This document shows, piece by piece, positions 42,905 to 52,383 of a stretch of DNA of 64,000 nt. The notes under the pieces were generated by a model. The model had not been told where the DNA came from and did no database searches. It saw only the letters and a program-made list of their open reading frames with translations. Location: the NCBI GenBank assembly GCA_963726995.1, contig CAVSEP010000005.1, forward strand, positions 124,001 to 188,000, read 5' to 3'. Made by a program: the position numbers and the translations under genes. The stretch comes from DAIDKA01 sp963726995. Lineage in GTDB: Bacteria; Pseudomonadota; Gammaproteobacteria; Steroidobacterales; Steroidobacteraceae. Position 1 is the stretch's first letter. Each line of letters opens with the position of its first letter.

Positions 42905-44862
42905 GTGCAAGAAACTGATTTACAAGAGATTTTCGAAGCCGACGGCAGTCTTGCCAGAGCCTTGAAAGGGTTTGTCCCACGCCGCCAGCAATTGCATATG
43001 GCCGAGCGCGTGGCCGACGCCCTGGCGCAGCGCCGCATGCTGGTCATCGAAGCCGGCACGGGCACCGGCAAGACCTTCGGCTACCTGGTGCCCGTGCTGC
43101 TGTCGGGCCTGCGGGTGCTGGTGTCCACCGGGACCCGCACCCTGCAGGACCAGTTATATGAAAAGGACCTGCCGCTGCTCGGCGGGGCCCTCGGACTGCC
43201 CGTGGACGTGGCGGTGCTCAAGGGCCGGGGCAATTACCTGTGCCTGCACCGCCTCGAGCAGGCCCAGCTGCAGCAGGCCCTGCGCGGCGGCGGCCTGCTG
43301 GCCGACACCTCCCGCAGCATGGCCGACCGGGTGATCGACTGGGCGGCGCGCACCAGCAGCGGCGATCTGTCCGAGGTGCCGGACTTCGCCGATTCGCACC
43401 CGCTGTGGCCGCAGATCACCTCCACCCGTGACAACTGTCTCGGGCAGCGCTGCCCGCAGTTTTCCCGCTGCCACCTGGTGAAGGCGCGGCGCGAGGCGCA
43501 GGAGGCGCAGGTGGTCATCGTCAATCATCACCTGCTGCTGGCGGACCTGACGCTCAAGGAGGACGGCTTCGGCGACGTGCTGGGAACCGCCGACGCGGTG
43601 GTCATCGATGAGGCGCACCAGCTGCCGGATCTGGTGATGCAGTTCTACGGCGCCAGTTGCGGCGGGCGGGCGCTCACTCAGGTGCTCAATGCCCTGCGCG
43701 CCGAAAGCAAGGAGCTGCAGTCGGGCCTCAAATTTGCCTTGAGTGCGGTGGATGAGAGTTTGAGCGCCCTGACGGCGGCGCTGCCGGCGCGCGCCGGGCG
43801 CATCGACTGGGAGGAGTGTCCGCCGGCCCTGACCGAATGCACCCTGGATCTGGCGCACGCGATGTCGGCCTTGGGCGGCGAACTGGATGCCCTGCCGGAG
43901 GATGCGGGCGCGAAGGGACTGACCGGACGCGTGGTGGAAATGGCCGCGCAGCTCACGCGCATCGCGGCTGTGGGGCAGATCGAGGGCGCGCGGTCCGCGG
44001 AACTGGGCCCGCGCGGTTTCGTGCTGCATCTGCTGCCGTTTGAGGTGGCCACCCGCTTCCAGGCTCAGGTGCAGGCGCGGCGCAGTGCCTGGATCTTCAC
44101 CTCCGCGACCCTGTCGGTCGGGGAGGACTTCAGCCACTTCACCCAGCGCTTGGGTTTGAGCGAGGCGGAGACCGTGCACATTCCCAGTCCGTTCGACTTC
44201 GAGCGCCAGAGTCTGCTGTGGCTGCCCCCGGACTGCCCGAGCCTGCGTCGGCCGATTTCGTCAGCGCCTTGCTGGATGCCAGTGTGCCGCTCATCGACGC
44301 GGCGCGCGGCGGCGCGTTCATGCTGTTCACCAGTCATCGCGCCTTGGCCGAAGCAGCCATGCGCTTGCGGGCCCTGTGGAGCGCCGCCGGTAAGCGCTAC
44401 CGTCTGTTCGTGCAGGGGGAGGCGCCCCGCGAGCAACTGCTGCGCGGTTTTCGCGAGGATGGCGATGCGGTGCTGCTGGGCACCGCCAGTTTCTGGGAGG
44501 GCGTGGACGTGAAGGGCATGGCCCTGCGCCTGGTCATCATCGAAAAGCTGCCCTTTGCATCCCCGGACGATCCCATCGTCAAGGCGCGTGTCGAACACAT
44601 CCAGCGCCAGGGCGGCAACGCCTTCAAGGATTATCAGCTGCAGGAGGCCGCCCTGACCCTGCGCCAGGGTGTCGGCCGCCTGATCCGCAGCGAGGCGGAT
44701 TTCGGCGTGGTGATGATCGGGGATCCCCGGCTCCGCAGCAGACCGTACGGCCGGGCGCTGCTGGCCGCGCTGCCGCCGATGCGCCGGGCAGGCTCGCTGG
44801 AGGAGGTCGCACAGTTCCTGGGGCGGCATGCGCCACGACGCATGGCCGAGGCCCTGTCGTGA
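42905..44862 (+). pseudogene. dinG: DinG/YoaA-type ATP-dependent helicase, frameshifted at C5
   Basis: An XPD-like 5'-3' DNA helicase with an iron-sulphur cluster. The first part has Walker A EAGTGTGKTF, GRGNYLCLHR, the FeS cysteines (NYLC, NCLGQRC, SRC), VVIVNHHLLL and the DEAH box VIDEAHQLPDL. The correct frame is lost at a C5 run (44225-44229); one more C restores LPPGLPEPASADFVSALL. The second part ends the helicase (FMLFTSHRALAEA, GTASFWEGVDVKG, RQGVGRLIRS). It is probably functional in reality. GTG start at 42905 with GGAAGG. tsaB starts in its stop codon. Confidence 0.88.
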
Positions 44863-45548
44863 AACTGCTGGCGCTGGATACCGCCACGGAGCAGTGCTCA
44901 GTCGCGCTGCAGATCGAGGATCGGATGTGGCTGCGGGAGCAGGCGCCCGGCCCCGGACATTCGGCCAACATCCTGGGACTGGTGCAGGCGCTGCTACGGG
45001 AAGCCGCGATCGGGCTGGGGGAGCTGAACGGCATCGCCTTCGGCCGCGGCCCGGGCGGCTTCACCGGCGTGCGGCTGGCGGCCAGCATCACCCAGGGGCT
45101 GGCGTTCGGCGCGGGGTTGAAGGTGCTGCCGGTATCGGACCTGCTGGCAGTGGCCCAGCGGGCCCTCGATCTGGCGCCGGGCGCCGCCAGCGTGCTGGTG
45201 TGCAACGATGCGCGCATGCAGGAGGTCTACTGGACCTGCGCCTCCCGGGGGCCGGACGGGCTGGCCGTCCCCGCGGGCCCCGAACGGGTGGGCGCTCCCG
45301 ATACGGTCCAGATACCCGCCGGGCTGCCAGGCCCGATCCTGGGTGCGGGACGGGGATTTACGGTCTGGTCACAGCTCAAGCTGAGGCTGGGTCCCCGACT
45401 TATCGGCCTGGAGCCGGAGTTGTTGCCGCACGCCCGGGAGATCCTGGCGCTGGCGCTGCCGCAATGGCAGGCCGGTCATGGCCTTGCGCCGGAGCAGGCG
45501 CTACCCGTATACCTTCGAAATGACGTTGCAAAACCGTCACGCAAGTGA
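44859..45548 (+). CDS. tsaB: tRNA threonylcarbamoyladenosine biosynthesis protein TsaB, 229 aa
   Basis: A partner of TsaD and TsaE in making t6A37 of ANN-decoding tRNAs. Family motifs are LALDTATEQCSVAL at the N-terminus, GPGSFTG-like GRGPGGFTGVRLA, and LPVSDLLAVA. GTG start overlaps the helicase stop (GTGA), giving coupled translation. The length is typical. Confidence 0.93.
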   Translation: MKLLALDTATEQCSVALQIEDRMWLREQAPGPGHSANILGLVQALLREAAIGLGELNGIAFGRGPGGFTGVRLAASITQGLAFGAGLKVLPVSDLLAVAQRALDLAPGAASVLVCNDARMQEVYWTCASRGPDGLAVPAGPERVGAPDTVQIPAGLPGPILGAGRGFTVWSQLKLRLGPRLIGLEPELLPHAREILALALPQWQAGHGLAPEQALPVYLRNDVAKPSRK

Positions 45549-45561
45549 CACAACATGCACA

Positions 45562-45579
45562 ACGTCATGATTCTGCAAT
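45562..45579 (+). promoter_or_regulatory. Candidate Pho box before phoB
   Basis: ACGTCAT, 4-nt spacer, CTGCAAT, 44 bp before phoB. Each half matches CTGTCAT in 5 of 7 positions with the correct 11-bp phase. It is weaker than the pstS site and would allow autoregulation. Confidence 0.4.
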
Positions 45580-45622
45580 GATCCGGCCCCGTAATACACG
45601 CGCCGGGATACCCTCAAAGACA

Positions 45623-46318
45623 ATGTCAGCCAAACAAGTACTGATCGTCGAAGATGAACGGCCGATTCGCGAAATGATCGCCTTCGGCCTGAAGCGCGCG
45701 GGCTTTGAGGTGCGTGAGGCCGAGGATTGCCGCGCGGCCCGGGCGCTGCTGGCCGACCGCAGGCCGGATCTGGTGCTGGTGGACTGGATGCTGCCCGACA
45801 TGAGCGGGCTGGAGCTGACCCGGGCCCTCAAGCGCGACCGGGAGACCCGCGAAGTCCCCATCATCATGCTCACCGCCCGGGCCGAGGAAGGCGACAAGGT
45901 GGCGGGCCTGGAGGGGGGCGCCGATGACTACGTCACCAAGCCGTTCTCGCCCCGCGAGCTGCTGGCTCGCATCAATGCGGTGCTGCGCCGGGTCGCCCCG
46001 GGCGGGGAGGGCGAGCGCATCGACTTCGAGGGCCTGGCGCTGGACCAGGCCAGCCACCGGGTGCTGGTGGGCGAGATGACCGTGCCGCTGGGCCCCACCG
46101 AGTACCGGATGCTCGAGTTCTTCATGACCCATCCGGAGCGGGTGTATACCCGGGACCAGCTGCTGGACCGCATCTGGGGCGGCAATGTCTACGTCGAGGA
46201 GCGCACCATCGACGTGCACATCCGTCGGCTGCGCAAGGCGCTCGAGGAATTCGGGTACGATCGCTTCATCCAGACCGTGCGCGGTTCCGGATATCGGTTC
46301 TCAGCCCGCACCGCCTGA
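45623..46318 (+). CDS. phoB: Phosphate response regulator PhoB, 231 aa
   Basis: The receiver domain shows VEDERPIRE (acidic pocket), LVDWMLPDMSG (phospho-acceptor Asp), MLTARAEE and KPFSPREL. The winged-helix output domain ends with DQLLDRIWGGNVYVEERTIDVHIRRLRKAL (landmark ERTIDVHIRRLRKAL) and GSGYRF. The start at 45623 gives the canonical MSAKQVLIVEDE; an upstream extension is not supported. It would bind the Pho boxes, including that at 51151-51179. phoR follows after 23 bp. Confidence 0.96.
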   Translation: MSAKQVLIVEDERPIREMIAFGLKRAGFEVREAEDCRAARALLADRRPDLVLVDWMLPDMSGLELTRALKRDRETREVPIIMLTARAEEGDKVAGLEGGADDYVTKPFSPRELLARINAVLRRVAPGGEGERIDFEGLALDQASHRVLVGEMTVPLGPTEYRMLEFFMTHPERVYTRDQLLDRIWGGNVYVEERTIDVHIRRLRKALEEFGYDRFIQTVRGSGYRFSARTA

Positions 46319-46341
46319 CCGCTTGTTGGTGTAGCCCGCGA

Positions 46342-47679
46342 ATGTCCAGTGGCTTTCAAGTCGGCTTATTCATCGTCTTGCGACTGCTTGGCGTCGCAGC
46401 CCTGGGCCTGCTGCTGGGCTGGCCGCTGGGCAGTCCCTGGGCGGGCCTGAGTCTCGCCTGCGGGGCCTACCTGTGCTGGCAGCTGATCACCCTGTTTCGC
46501 GTGGAGTGGTGGGTGCGCCATCGGGGCTTCGCCGAGCCACCCGATATCGGCGGTCCCTGGGGCGAGGTCATCACCCAGATCGTGCGCCTGCACCGGCGCA
46601 AGCGTTACCACAAGCAGCGGTTCGTGCAGCTGTTCCGGCAGATCCAGCGCTCCACGGCGGCCTTGCCGGATGGCGTCGTCATCCTCAATGACCTGCGCGA
46701 GATCGTCTGGTTCAACCGCATGGCGGCCCAGCTGCTGTTCCTGCGCCGACCGGCGGACCTGGGGCTGCGCATCGACAATCTGGTGCGTCAGCCGGACTTC
46801 GTTCGCTATCTGAACTCCGGGCAGTTCGCCAACCCGATCGTCGTGCGCGGCGGCAAGGGCGATCACCTGTACCTCTCGCTGCAGGTGGTGCCCTACGGGG
46901 AGGGCCAGCAGCTGCTGCTGGTCCGGGATGTCTCCCATCCCATGCGCTTGGAGGCCATGCGCAAGGATTTCGTGGCGAATGCCTCGCATGAGCTGCGTTC
47001 CCCGCTCACCGTGATCTCGGGGTACCTGGAGACCTTGAGCCAGGATCCGATGCTCGACGTGGATCTGCAGGGGCCCATCGGCGAGATGCGCCGGCAGTCC
47101 GAACGCATGACGACCATCATCACGGAGCTGCTGGAGCTGTCGCGACTGGAGGCGGCGCTGGAGGAGGTCGATACCACCCCGGTGGACGTGGCGGCGCTGA
47201 TCGCGATGCTGCGCAAGGACGTCCTGGCGCGACCCGAGCACCCCGCCGAGGTGCGGGTGGCGGTCGAATCGGATGCCATGCTCACCGGCAATGAGTCGGA
47301 AATCCGCTCGGCGTTTTCCAATCTGGTGGACAACGCGGCCAAGTACACGCCCGCCACCGGCTCGATCGAGATCGGCTGGCGCGTCGATGCGCAAGGCGGG
47401 CATTTTTCGGTCACCGACACCGGCATCGGCATCCACGCGGATCATATTCCGCGCCTCACCGAGCGCTTCTATCGCGTCGATGCCGGCCGCGGCCGCGACA
47501 CGGGCGGCTCGGGACTGGGACTGGCCATCGTCAAGCATGTGCTGCAGCGGCATGGGGCCCAGCTTGAAATCGTCAGCGTCCAGGGCCGCGGCAGCACTTT
47601 TACCTGCCATTTCCCGCCCGCGCGGCTGCGCCCGGCCGCCCGGGACGCTTCAGAAAACCTTCGCAGCGCTGTCACATAA
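46342..47679 (+). CDS. phoR: Phosphate sensor histidine kinase PhoR, 445 aa
   Basis: Two N-terminal TM helices without a large periplasmic domain (LRLLGVAALGLLLGWPLG and LSLACGAYLCWQLI), a charged region and a PAS domain. The kinase core then has VANASHELRSPLTVISGY (H-box), NLVDNAAKYTP (N-box), VTDTGIGIHADHIPRLTERFYRVD and GGSGLGLAIVKHV (G-boxes). This is the normal PhoR layout, which senses transporter state through PstSCAB/PhoU rather than periplasmic phosphate. It forms an operon with phoB. Confidence 0.95.
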   Translation: MSSGFQVGLFIVLRLLGVAALGLLLGWPLGSPWAGLSLACGAYLCWQLITLFRVEWWVRHRGFAEPPDIGGPWGEVITQIVRLHRRKRYHKQRFVQLFRQIQRSTAALPDGVVILNDLREIVWFNRMAAQLLFLRRPADLGLRIDNLVRQPDFVRYLNSGQFANPIVVRGGKGDHLYLSLQVVPYGEGQQLLLVRDVSHPMRLEAMRKDFVANASHELRSPLTVISGYLETLSQDPMLDVDLQGPIGEMRRQSERMTTIITELLELSRLEAALEEVDTTPVDVAALIAMLRKDVLARPEHPAEVRVAVESDAMLTGNESEIRSAFSNLVDNAAKYTPATGSIEIGWRVDAQGGHFSVTDTGIGIHADHIPRLTERFYRVDAGRGRDTGGSGLGLAIVKHVLQRHGAQLEIVSVQGRGSTFTCHFPPARLRPAARDASENLRSAVT

Positions 47680-47686
47680 CGGACAC
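47669..47686 (+). promoter_or_regulatory. Weak Pho-box-like sequence at the end of phoR
   Basis: CTGTCAC, ATAA, CGGACAC: the first half is nearly consensus, the second 4 of 7. It lies 49 bp before the phosphoesterase gene, which leads on to phoU. Confidence 0.3.
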
Positions 47687-47734
47687 GGCCATCTTCGAGG
47701 CTGATACTTATCTTTAAGTCATCCCCGGAGCCTT

Positions 47735-48538
47735 ATGAGCAGCAAAGGAAAGGAGCGCCGTCTTCAGGTGCGAACCCTGTTCCTGTCGGATGTCCATCTG
47801 GGATTCAAACGGGCACGAACCCGCGAGCTGCTCGCCTTCCTGCGCGGGGTCGATGCGGAAACCATCGTGCTGGGCGGGGACATCGTCGATGCCCTGAGCC
47901 TGGCCAAGCGCTTCTTCTGGACCGATGAGCACACCCAGGTGCTGCGCCTGCTGCTGGCGCGCCGACGGGCTGGCGTGCGGCTGGTGTACCTGCCCGGCAA
48001 CCATGATGCGGCGGTTTCCGTGTTCGTCGAGATGCTGCAGGGACAGATCGAGGTGCATCGCGAGTGGGTGTATCGGGCCGCCCGCGGCGAGCGCTACCTG
48101 GTGCTGCACGGCGACCAGTTCGATGAGGATATGAACTGTCCGCCCTGGCTGTACTGGATCGGTGACCGGCTGTATGAAGGCACCTTGCTGTACAACCACC
48201 ACGTGAATGACCTGCGGCACCTCTTGGGCCTGCCGTACCGGCCGCAGACCGAGAAGCTGAAGATGTCGATGGCCACCAGCGCCCGCTTCATCGAGAAATT
48301 CGAACAGGTGGCGGTGGCGCAGGCCCGCGAGCAGGGCTACGACGGCGTAATCTGCGGCCATATCCACCGCGCCAACCTGTGCCATATCGACGGCACCCTC
48401 TACGCCAACACCGGCGACTGGGTGGAGTCGTGTTCCGCCCTGGTGGAGACCCGGGCCGGGGAAATGCAGCTGCTGCGCTGGCCGGAAGGGGCGGTGGTGC
48501 GCGTCGGCGCCGCAGCGCTGCTCGCCGACGCCGCTTGA
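47735..48538 (+). CDS. LpxH-like UDP-2,3-diacylglucosamine diphosphatase/metallophosphoesterase, 267 aa
   Basis: A calcineurin-like two-metal phosphoesterase. The five metal motifs are visible: LSDVHLG, GGDIVD, PGNHD, LHGDQFD and GHIHRAN. The RRARELLAFLR-like region and NTGDWVESC tail fit the LpxH-related subfamily annotated as UDP-2,3-diacylglucosamine pyrophosphatase (lipid A pathway). Its location between phoR and phoU suggests Pho control, so another phosphodiester substrate remains possible. Confidence 0.82.
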   Translation: MSSKGKERRLQVRTLFLSDVHLGFKRARTRELLAFLRGVDAETIVLGGDIVDALSLAKRFFWTDEHTQVLRLLLARRRAGVRLVYLPGNHDAAVSVFVEMLQGQIEVHREWVYRAARGERYLVLHGDQFDEDMNCPPWLYWIGDRLYEGTLLYNHHVNDLRHLLGLPYRPQTEKLKMSMATSARFIEKFEQVAVAQAREQGYDGVICGHIHRANLCHIDGTLYANTGDWVESCSALVETRAGEMQLLRWPEGAVVRVGAAALLADAA

Positions 48539-48587
48539 GCCTGCATTGGGCTATGATCCACCCAGCCCACCCAAGGATCCGCAGCTG

Positions 48588-49367
48588 ATGGAAACCGCCG
48601 ACCTCTCCCACCATATTTCCCGCCGCTTCAATGAGGACCTGGAACGGGTCCGCAACCGGGTGCTGGCCATGGGCGGTTTCGTCGAGCAGCAGCTGCAGAA
48701 GGCGATCTCGGCGCTGGTGGAAGGCGACAGTTCCCTGGGCGAAGCGGTGGCCATGGATGACTTCAAGGTCAACAACATGGAGGTGACCATCGACGAGGAG
48801 TGCAGCCGCATCCTCGCCACCCGCCAGCCCGCGGCCGGGGACCTGCGGGTGATCGTCGCCATCATCAAGACCATCACGGACCTGGAGCGCATCGGCGATG
48901 AGGGCGAGAAGATCGGCTACATCGCCTCGCGCCTGGCCACCATGGAGCGCCCCGCGGACAAGTACCGTGAGATCAAGCATCTGGGCCGGCTGGTGCAGGA
49001 CATGGTGCATGCCGCTCTGGATGCCTTCGCGCGCATGGACGCGGAGGCCGCCCTGCAGGTGGCCCGCCAGGACATCGCCGTGGACGAGGAGTATGAGTCC
49101 ATCCAGCGCCAGACCATCACCTTCATGCTGGAGGACCCGCGCACCATCCGCCGCCACCTGGATGTAATGTGGGTGGTGCGCTCGCTGGAGCGCATCGGCG
49201 ATCACGCCAAGAACATCGGCGAGTACGTGATCTACATGGTCCACGGCCGGGACGTGCGCCATACCGATCTGGCCGATGTGGAGCGCGAACTGCGTGGCGA
49301 AAAAGCCCTCCAGGAGGGCCAGGGCGCGCCGGCCGGCGGCGGCAATGGCAGCACCGGCGGTCTTTAG
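48588..49367 (+). CDS. phoU: Phosphate signalling protein PhoU, 259 aa
   Basis: A negative modulator of PhoR and Pst. Two three-helix PhoU repeats are present with the typical acidic metal-cluster motifs: VNNMEVTIDEECSRILATRQPAAGDLRVIVAIIKTITDLERIGDEGEKI (landmark ITDLERIGDEGEKI) and VRSLERIGDHAKNIGEYVIYMVHG. The Gly/Ala-rich C-terminal tail is extra. The start at 48588 (METADLSHHISRRFN) is the family start. A second, more diverged PhoU is at 56028-56708. Confidence 0.95.
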   Translation: METADLSHHISRRFNEDLERVRNRVLAMGGFVEQQLQKAISALVEGDSSLGEAVAMDDFKVNNMEVTIDEECSRILATRQPAAGDLRVIVAIIKTITDLERIGDEGEKIGYIASRLATMERPADKYREIKHLGRLVQDMVHAALDAFARMDAEAALQVARQDIAVDEEYESIQRQTITFMLEDPRTIRRHLDVMWVVRSLERIGDHAKNIGEYVIYMVHGRDVRHTDLADVERELRGEKALQEGQGAPAGGGNGSTGGL

Positions 49368-49379
49368 TATCATCCGCCC

Positions 49380-49890
49380 ATGGTGGACCGCAGACTGATC
49401 AACTTCGCCGGGGCGGCCGCCTGCCTCGGGATGTTCGCCTTTGCCATGTACACGGAGGTGTTCCTGCACCTCGAGCCCTGCCCGCTGTGCATTTTCCAGC
49501 GCATCAGCGTGATTGCCTTAGGCGTGGTGTTCCTCATCGCCGGCATTCACAACAGCCGCGCGCCGTGGCATCGCCTGGATCTACGTGGCGCTGATCGCCC
49601 TGGCGGCCCTGACGACCATCGGCATCGCCGGCCGGCACGTCTACATCCAGAGCCAGCCGCCCGGCAGCATTCCGGCCTGCGGGGCCCCGTTCAACGTCCT
49701 GCTGCAGATGTTCAATCCCTGGCAGGTGGTGGTGAAGGTGCTGCACGCCGGCGGCGAGTGCGCCGTGATCAACTGGACCTTCTTAGGACTAAGCATGCCC
49801 GCCTGGGTGCTGATCTGCGTCCTCATCCTGGGCGGCGCCGGCGTACTCGCGAACTTGCCGCGCCGCACCCCGACCCTGCGCTTCACCTAG
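49380..49890 (+). pseudogene. dsbB: Disulphide-bond formation protein DsbB, frameshifted near 49560
   Basis: A four-TM quinone reductase that re-oxidises DsbA. The first part has LEPCPLCIFQRI (the CxxC pair). After IHNSRA the frame shifts; the correct reading continues GIAWIYVALIALAALTTIGIAGRHVYIQSQP with the second Cys pair (IPACGAPFN and GGECAVINW) and WTFLGLSMPAWVL. One indel at about 49560 repairs the gene. It is probably functional, as it is otherwise perfectly conserved. It ends 4 bp into the convergent dapE. Confidence 0.85.
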
Positions 49891-51014
49891 CCCAGCAGTC
49901 GCTTTAGCACGCCCACATACATGCGGTGCAGGCCGTCGATGTCATCGGCGCGCACGTGTTCGTTGACCTTGTGGATGGTGGCGTTGATGACGCCCAGTTC
50001 CACGATCTGCGCCCCCAGGGCGGCGATGAAGCGGCCGTCCGAAGTGCCCCCGCCGGTGGAGAGCTTCGGGGGTTGGCCCGCGATCTGCGCCACCGCCTCG
50101 CACACCGCATCCGAGAGTGCGCCCTGGGGGGTATAGAAAGGCTCCCCCGACACGTACCACTCCAGGCTGAAGTTCACCTTATGCCGGTGCAGGATCTCCT
50201 CCACCGTCTGCTTCAGTCCCTCGAGCGTCTGCACCGGGGAGTAGCGCAGGTTGAACCGCGCCTTCAATTCCCCGGGGATGACGTTGGGGGCGCCGGTGCC
50301 CGCGTTCAGGTTCGAGACCTGGAAGGTGGTGGGCTGGAAGTGCTCATTGCCCTGATCCCACTGGCGGCTGGTGAGTTCGGCGAGCGCCGGAGCCAGGGTA
50401 TGGATGGGATTGGTGGCCAGGTGCGGATAGGCAATATGGCCCTGCACGCCATGCACGGTGAGTCGTCCCGAGAGGGAACCGCGCCGGCCGATCTTGATGG
50501 TGTCGCCCAGCACCGTTTCGCTGGACGGTTCGCCCACGATGCACCAGTCGATGCGTTCGCCACGGCCCAGCAAGGTTTCCACGACGCGCTTGGTGCCGTC
50601 GACGCTCGGGCCTTCCTCATCGCTGGTGATCAGGAAGGCGATGGTGCCGCGGTGCTTGGGGTGCGCGGTTACGAACTCCTCGGTGGCGGTGACCATGGCG
50701 GCCAGGCCGCTCTTCATGTCGGCCGCGCCGCGCCCATAGAGCACGCCGTCCCGAACCGTGGGCTGGAAGGGATGCGTGCGCCACTCCTCCAGCGGGCCGG
50801 TGGGCACCACGTCGGTGTGCCCCGCAAAGCACAGCACCGGTGCTGCGGTGCCACGCCGGGCCCAGAAGTTCTCGACATTGCCGTAGGTGAGCTTCTCCAC
50901 CGTGAATCCGAGGGCGGCCAGGCGCCCCACCATGACGGCCTGGCAGCCCTCGTCGGCGGGGGTGACCGAGGCGCGGCCCATCAGATCCAGGGTCAGGTCA
51001 AGAGTTCGAGACAT
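49887..51014 (-). CDS. dapE: Succinyl-diaminopimelate desuccinylase, 375 aa
   Basis: A zinc hydrolase of the lysine/meso-DAP pathway. Metal and catalytic motifs: CFAGHTDVVPTGP, YGRGAADMKSG, TSDEEGPSVDGT, VGEPSSE, and the C-terminal histidine in GVINATIHKVNEHV. The start at 51014 gives the usual MSRTLDLTLDLM. It is convergent with dsbB and divergent from pstS, with the Pho box 137 bp upstream of its start on the other strand. Confidence 0.95.
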   Translation of the reverse strand: MSRTLDLTLDLMGRASVTPADEGCQAVMVGRLAALGFTVEKLTYGNVENFWARRGTAAPVLCFAGHTDVVPTGPLEEWRTHPFQPTVRDGVLYGRGAADMKSGLAAMVTATEEFVTAHPKHRGTIAFLITSDEEGPSVDGTKRVVETLLGRGERIDWCIVGEPSSETVLGDTIKIGRRGSLSGRLTVHGVQGHIAYPHLATNPIHTLAPALAELTSRQWDQGNEHFQPTTFQVSNLNAGTGAPNVIPGELKARFNLRYSPVQTLEGLKQTVEEILHRHKVNFSLEWYVSGEPFYTPQGALSDAVCEAVAQIAGQPPKLSTGGGTSDGRFIAALGAQIVELGVINATIHKVNEHVRADDIDGLHRMYVGVLKRLLG

Positions 51015-51150
51015 GTGTTTTTGGTGCAAATACGTCGGGATTTCTGGGAGTTGTCATACAAATGACATCGGTCCGAACCCACAATGCCACGGCTGACGAA
51101 AGCCCCGGGTAAGTAAGGGTCAGCCCCCCAAAAGGGCGGCGGCAGGGTGG

Positions 51151-51179
51151 GTGTCACGTGATCGTCACAATACTGTCAT
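51151..51179 (+). promoter_or_regulatory. Pho box with three 11-bp phased repeats
   Basis: GTGTCAC, GTGA, TCGTCAC, AATA, CTGTCAT: three consecutive 7-mers in perfect 11-bp phase, the last an exact match to the CTGTCAT half-site. It lies 83 bp before pstS and should bind two or more PhoB dimers. Confidence 0.85.
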
Positions 51180-51261
51180 GTAATGCCTGCAGCGGACGTG
51201 TGCCCGGTACCCGGCAGCGGTCGGTTTCGCGATTCTTCATGCAGAACTTCAGGAGCAGACA

Positions 51262-52302
51262 ATGAGCCTTGCAAGTGTACAACGCGTCGTGGTGGCTGCG
51301 GCCGCCATTGCGCTCACCGGGCTGGTGCACGCCGCCGATATTTCCGGAGCCGGCGCCACCTTCCCGTACCCCATCTATTCGAAATGGGCGGATGCCTACA
51401 AGACCAAGACGGGCAACGGCCTGAATTACCAGTCGATCGGCTCCGGTGGTGGCATCAAGCAGATCAAGGCCAAGACCGTGACCTTCGGCGCCTCGGACAT
51501 GCCCTTGAAGCCCGACGATCTGAAGGCCTCCGGGCTGGTTCAGTTCCCCATGATCATCGGCGGCGTCGTGCCGGTGGTGAATGTCAAAGGCATCGGCCCG
51601 GGGCAGCTGGTGCTGGACGGCGCCACGCTGGCCGCCATTTACCTGGGGGATATCAAGAGTTGGAATGATCCGGCGATCAGGAAGCTGAATCCGAAGCTCT
51701 CCCTGCCGGCGACCGCCATTGCGCCCATTTACCGTTCGGAAGGCTCGGGCACCAATTTCCTGTTCACGGACTATCTGTCCAAGCAGAGCCCGAAGTTCAA
51801 GGACAACGTAGGTGCTGCGACCTCGGTGCAGTGGCCGGTGGGCATCGGCGCCAAGGGCAATGAAGGCGTCGCCAACCAGACCACCCAGACGGACGGGGCG
51901 GTCGGCTATGTCGAATACGCCTACGCCAAGCAGAACAAGATGGCCAATGTGCTGCTGATCAATCAGGCGCATCACACGGTCGCCCCCAGTGCCGCCTCGT
52001 TCCAGGCCGCCGCGGCCAACGGCGACTGGACCCATGCGGACGGCTATTACCTGGTGCTGACGGACCAGCCCGGTGCCAACAGCTGGCCTATCACCGGCGC
52101 TAGCTTTATCCTTGTCTACGCCAGTCCTCCGGATGCGGCTGCCACGGGTGAGGCGCTGAAGTTCTTCGACTGGGCGTACAAGAACGGCACGCAGATGGCT
52201 GCCGACCTGGACTACGTGCCGCTGCCCGCGGCGCTGATCAAGCAGGTGCAGGCCACTTGGAAATCCTCGATCCTGGCCAACGGCGCTCCGGTCTGGAAGT
52301 AA
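51262..52302 (+). CDS. pstS: Phosphate ABC transporter binding protein PstS, 346 aa
   Basis: Periplasmic phosphate receptor. The signal peptide RVVVAAAAIALTGLVHA leads to the diagnostic ISGAGATFPYPIYSKWADAY. Phosphate-site residues lie in SIGSGGGIKQI, FGASDMPL and RSEGSGTNFLFTDYL. AGGAG is 8 nt upstream of the ATG. A strong stem-loop after the gene probably keeps PstS in excess over the membrane parts. Confidence 0.96.
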   Translation: MSLASVQRVVVAAAAIALTGLVHAADISGAGATFPYPIYSKWADAYKTKTGNGLNYQSIGSGGGIKQIKAKTVTFGASDMPLKPDDLKASGLVQFPMIIGGVVPVVNVKGIGPGQLVLDGATLAAIYLGDIKSWNDPAIRKLNPKLSLPATAIAPIYRSEGSGTNFLFTDYLSKQSPKFKDNVGAATSVQWPVGIGAKGNEGVANQTTQTDGAVGYVEYAYAKQNKMANVLLINQAHHTVAPSAASFQAAAANGDWTHADGYYLVLTDQPGANSWPITGASFILVYASPPDAAATGEALKFFDWAYKNGTQMAADLDYVPLPAALIKQVQATWKSSILANGAPVWK

Positions 52303-52318
52303 GTTCATTGAGTGAAAG

Positions 52319-52346
52319 CAGCCCGGCGCTTCACGGCGCCGGGCTG
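52319..52346 (+). terminator. pstS-pstC intergenic stem-loop (attenuator)
   Basis: CAGCCCGGCGC (52319-52329) and GCGCCGGGCTG (52336-52346) form a perfect 11-bp stem with a 6-nt loop, followed by TTTG. It is likely a partial terminator or mRNA-stabilising hairpin. Confidence 0.75.
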
Positions 52347-52383
52347 TTTGCGCGCTGGCCATTCGTGATTCGGTAAGGAGCAC

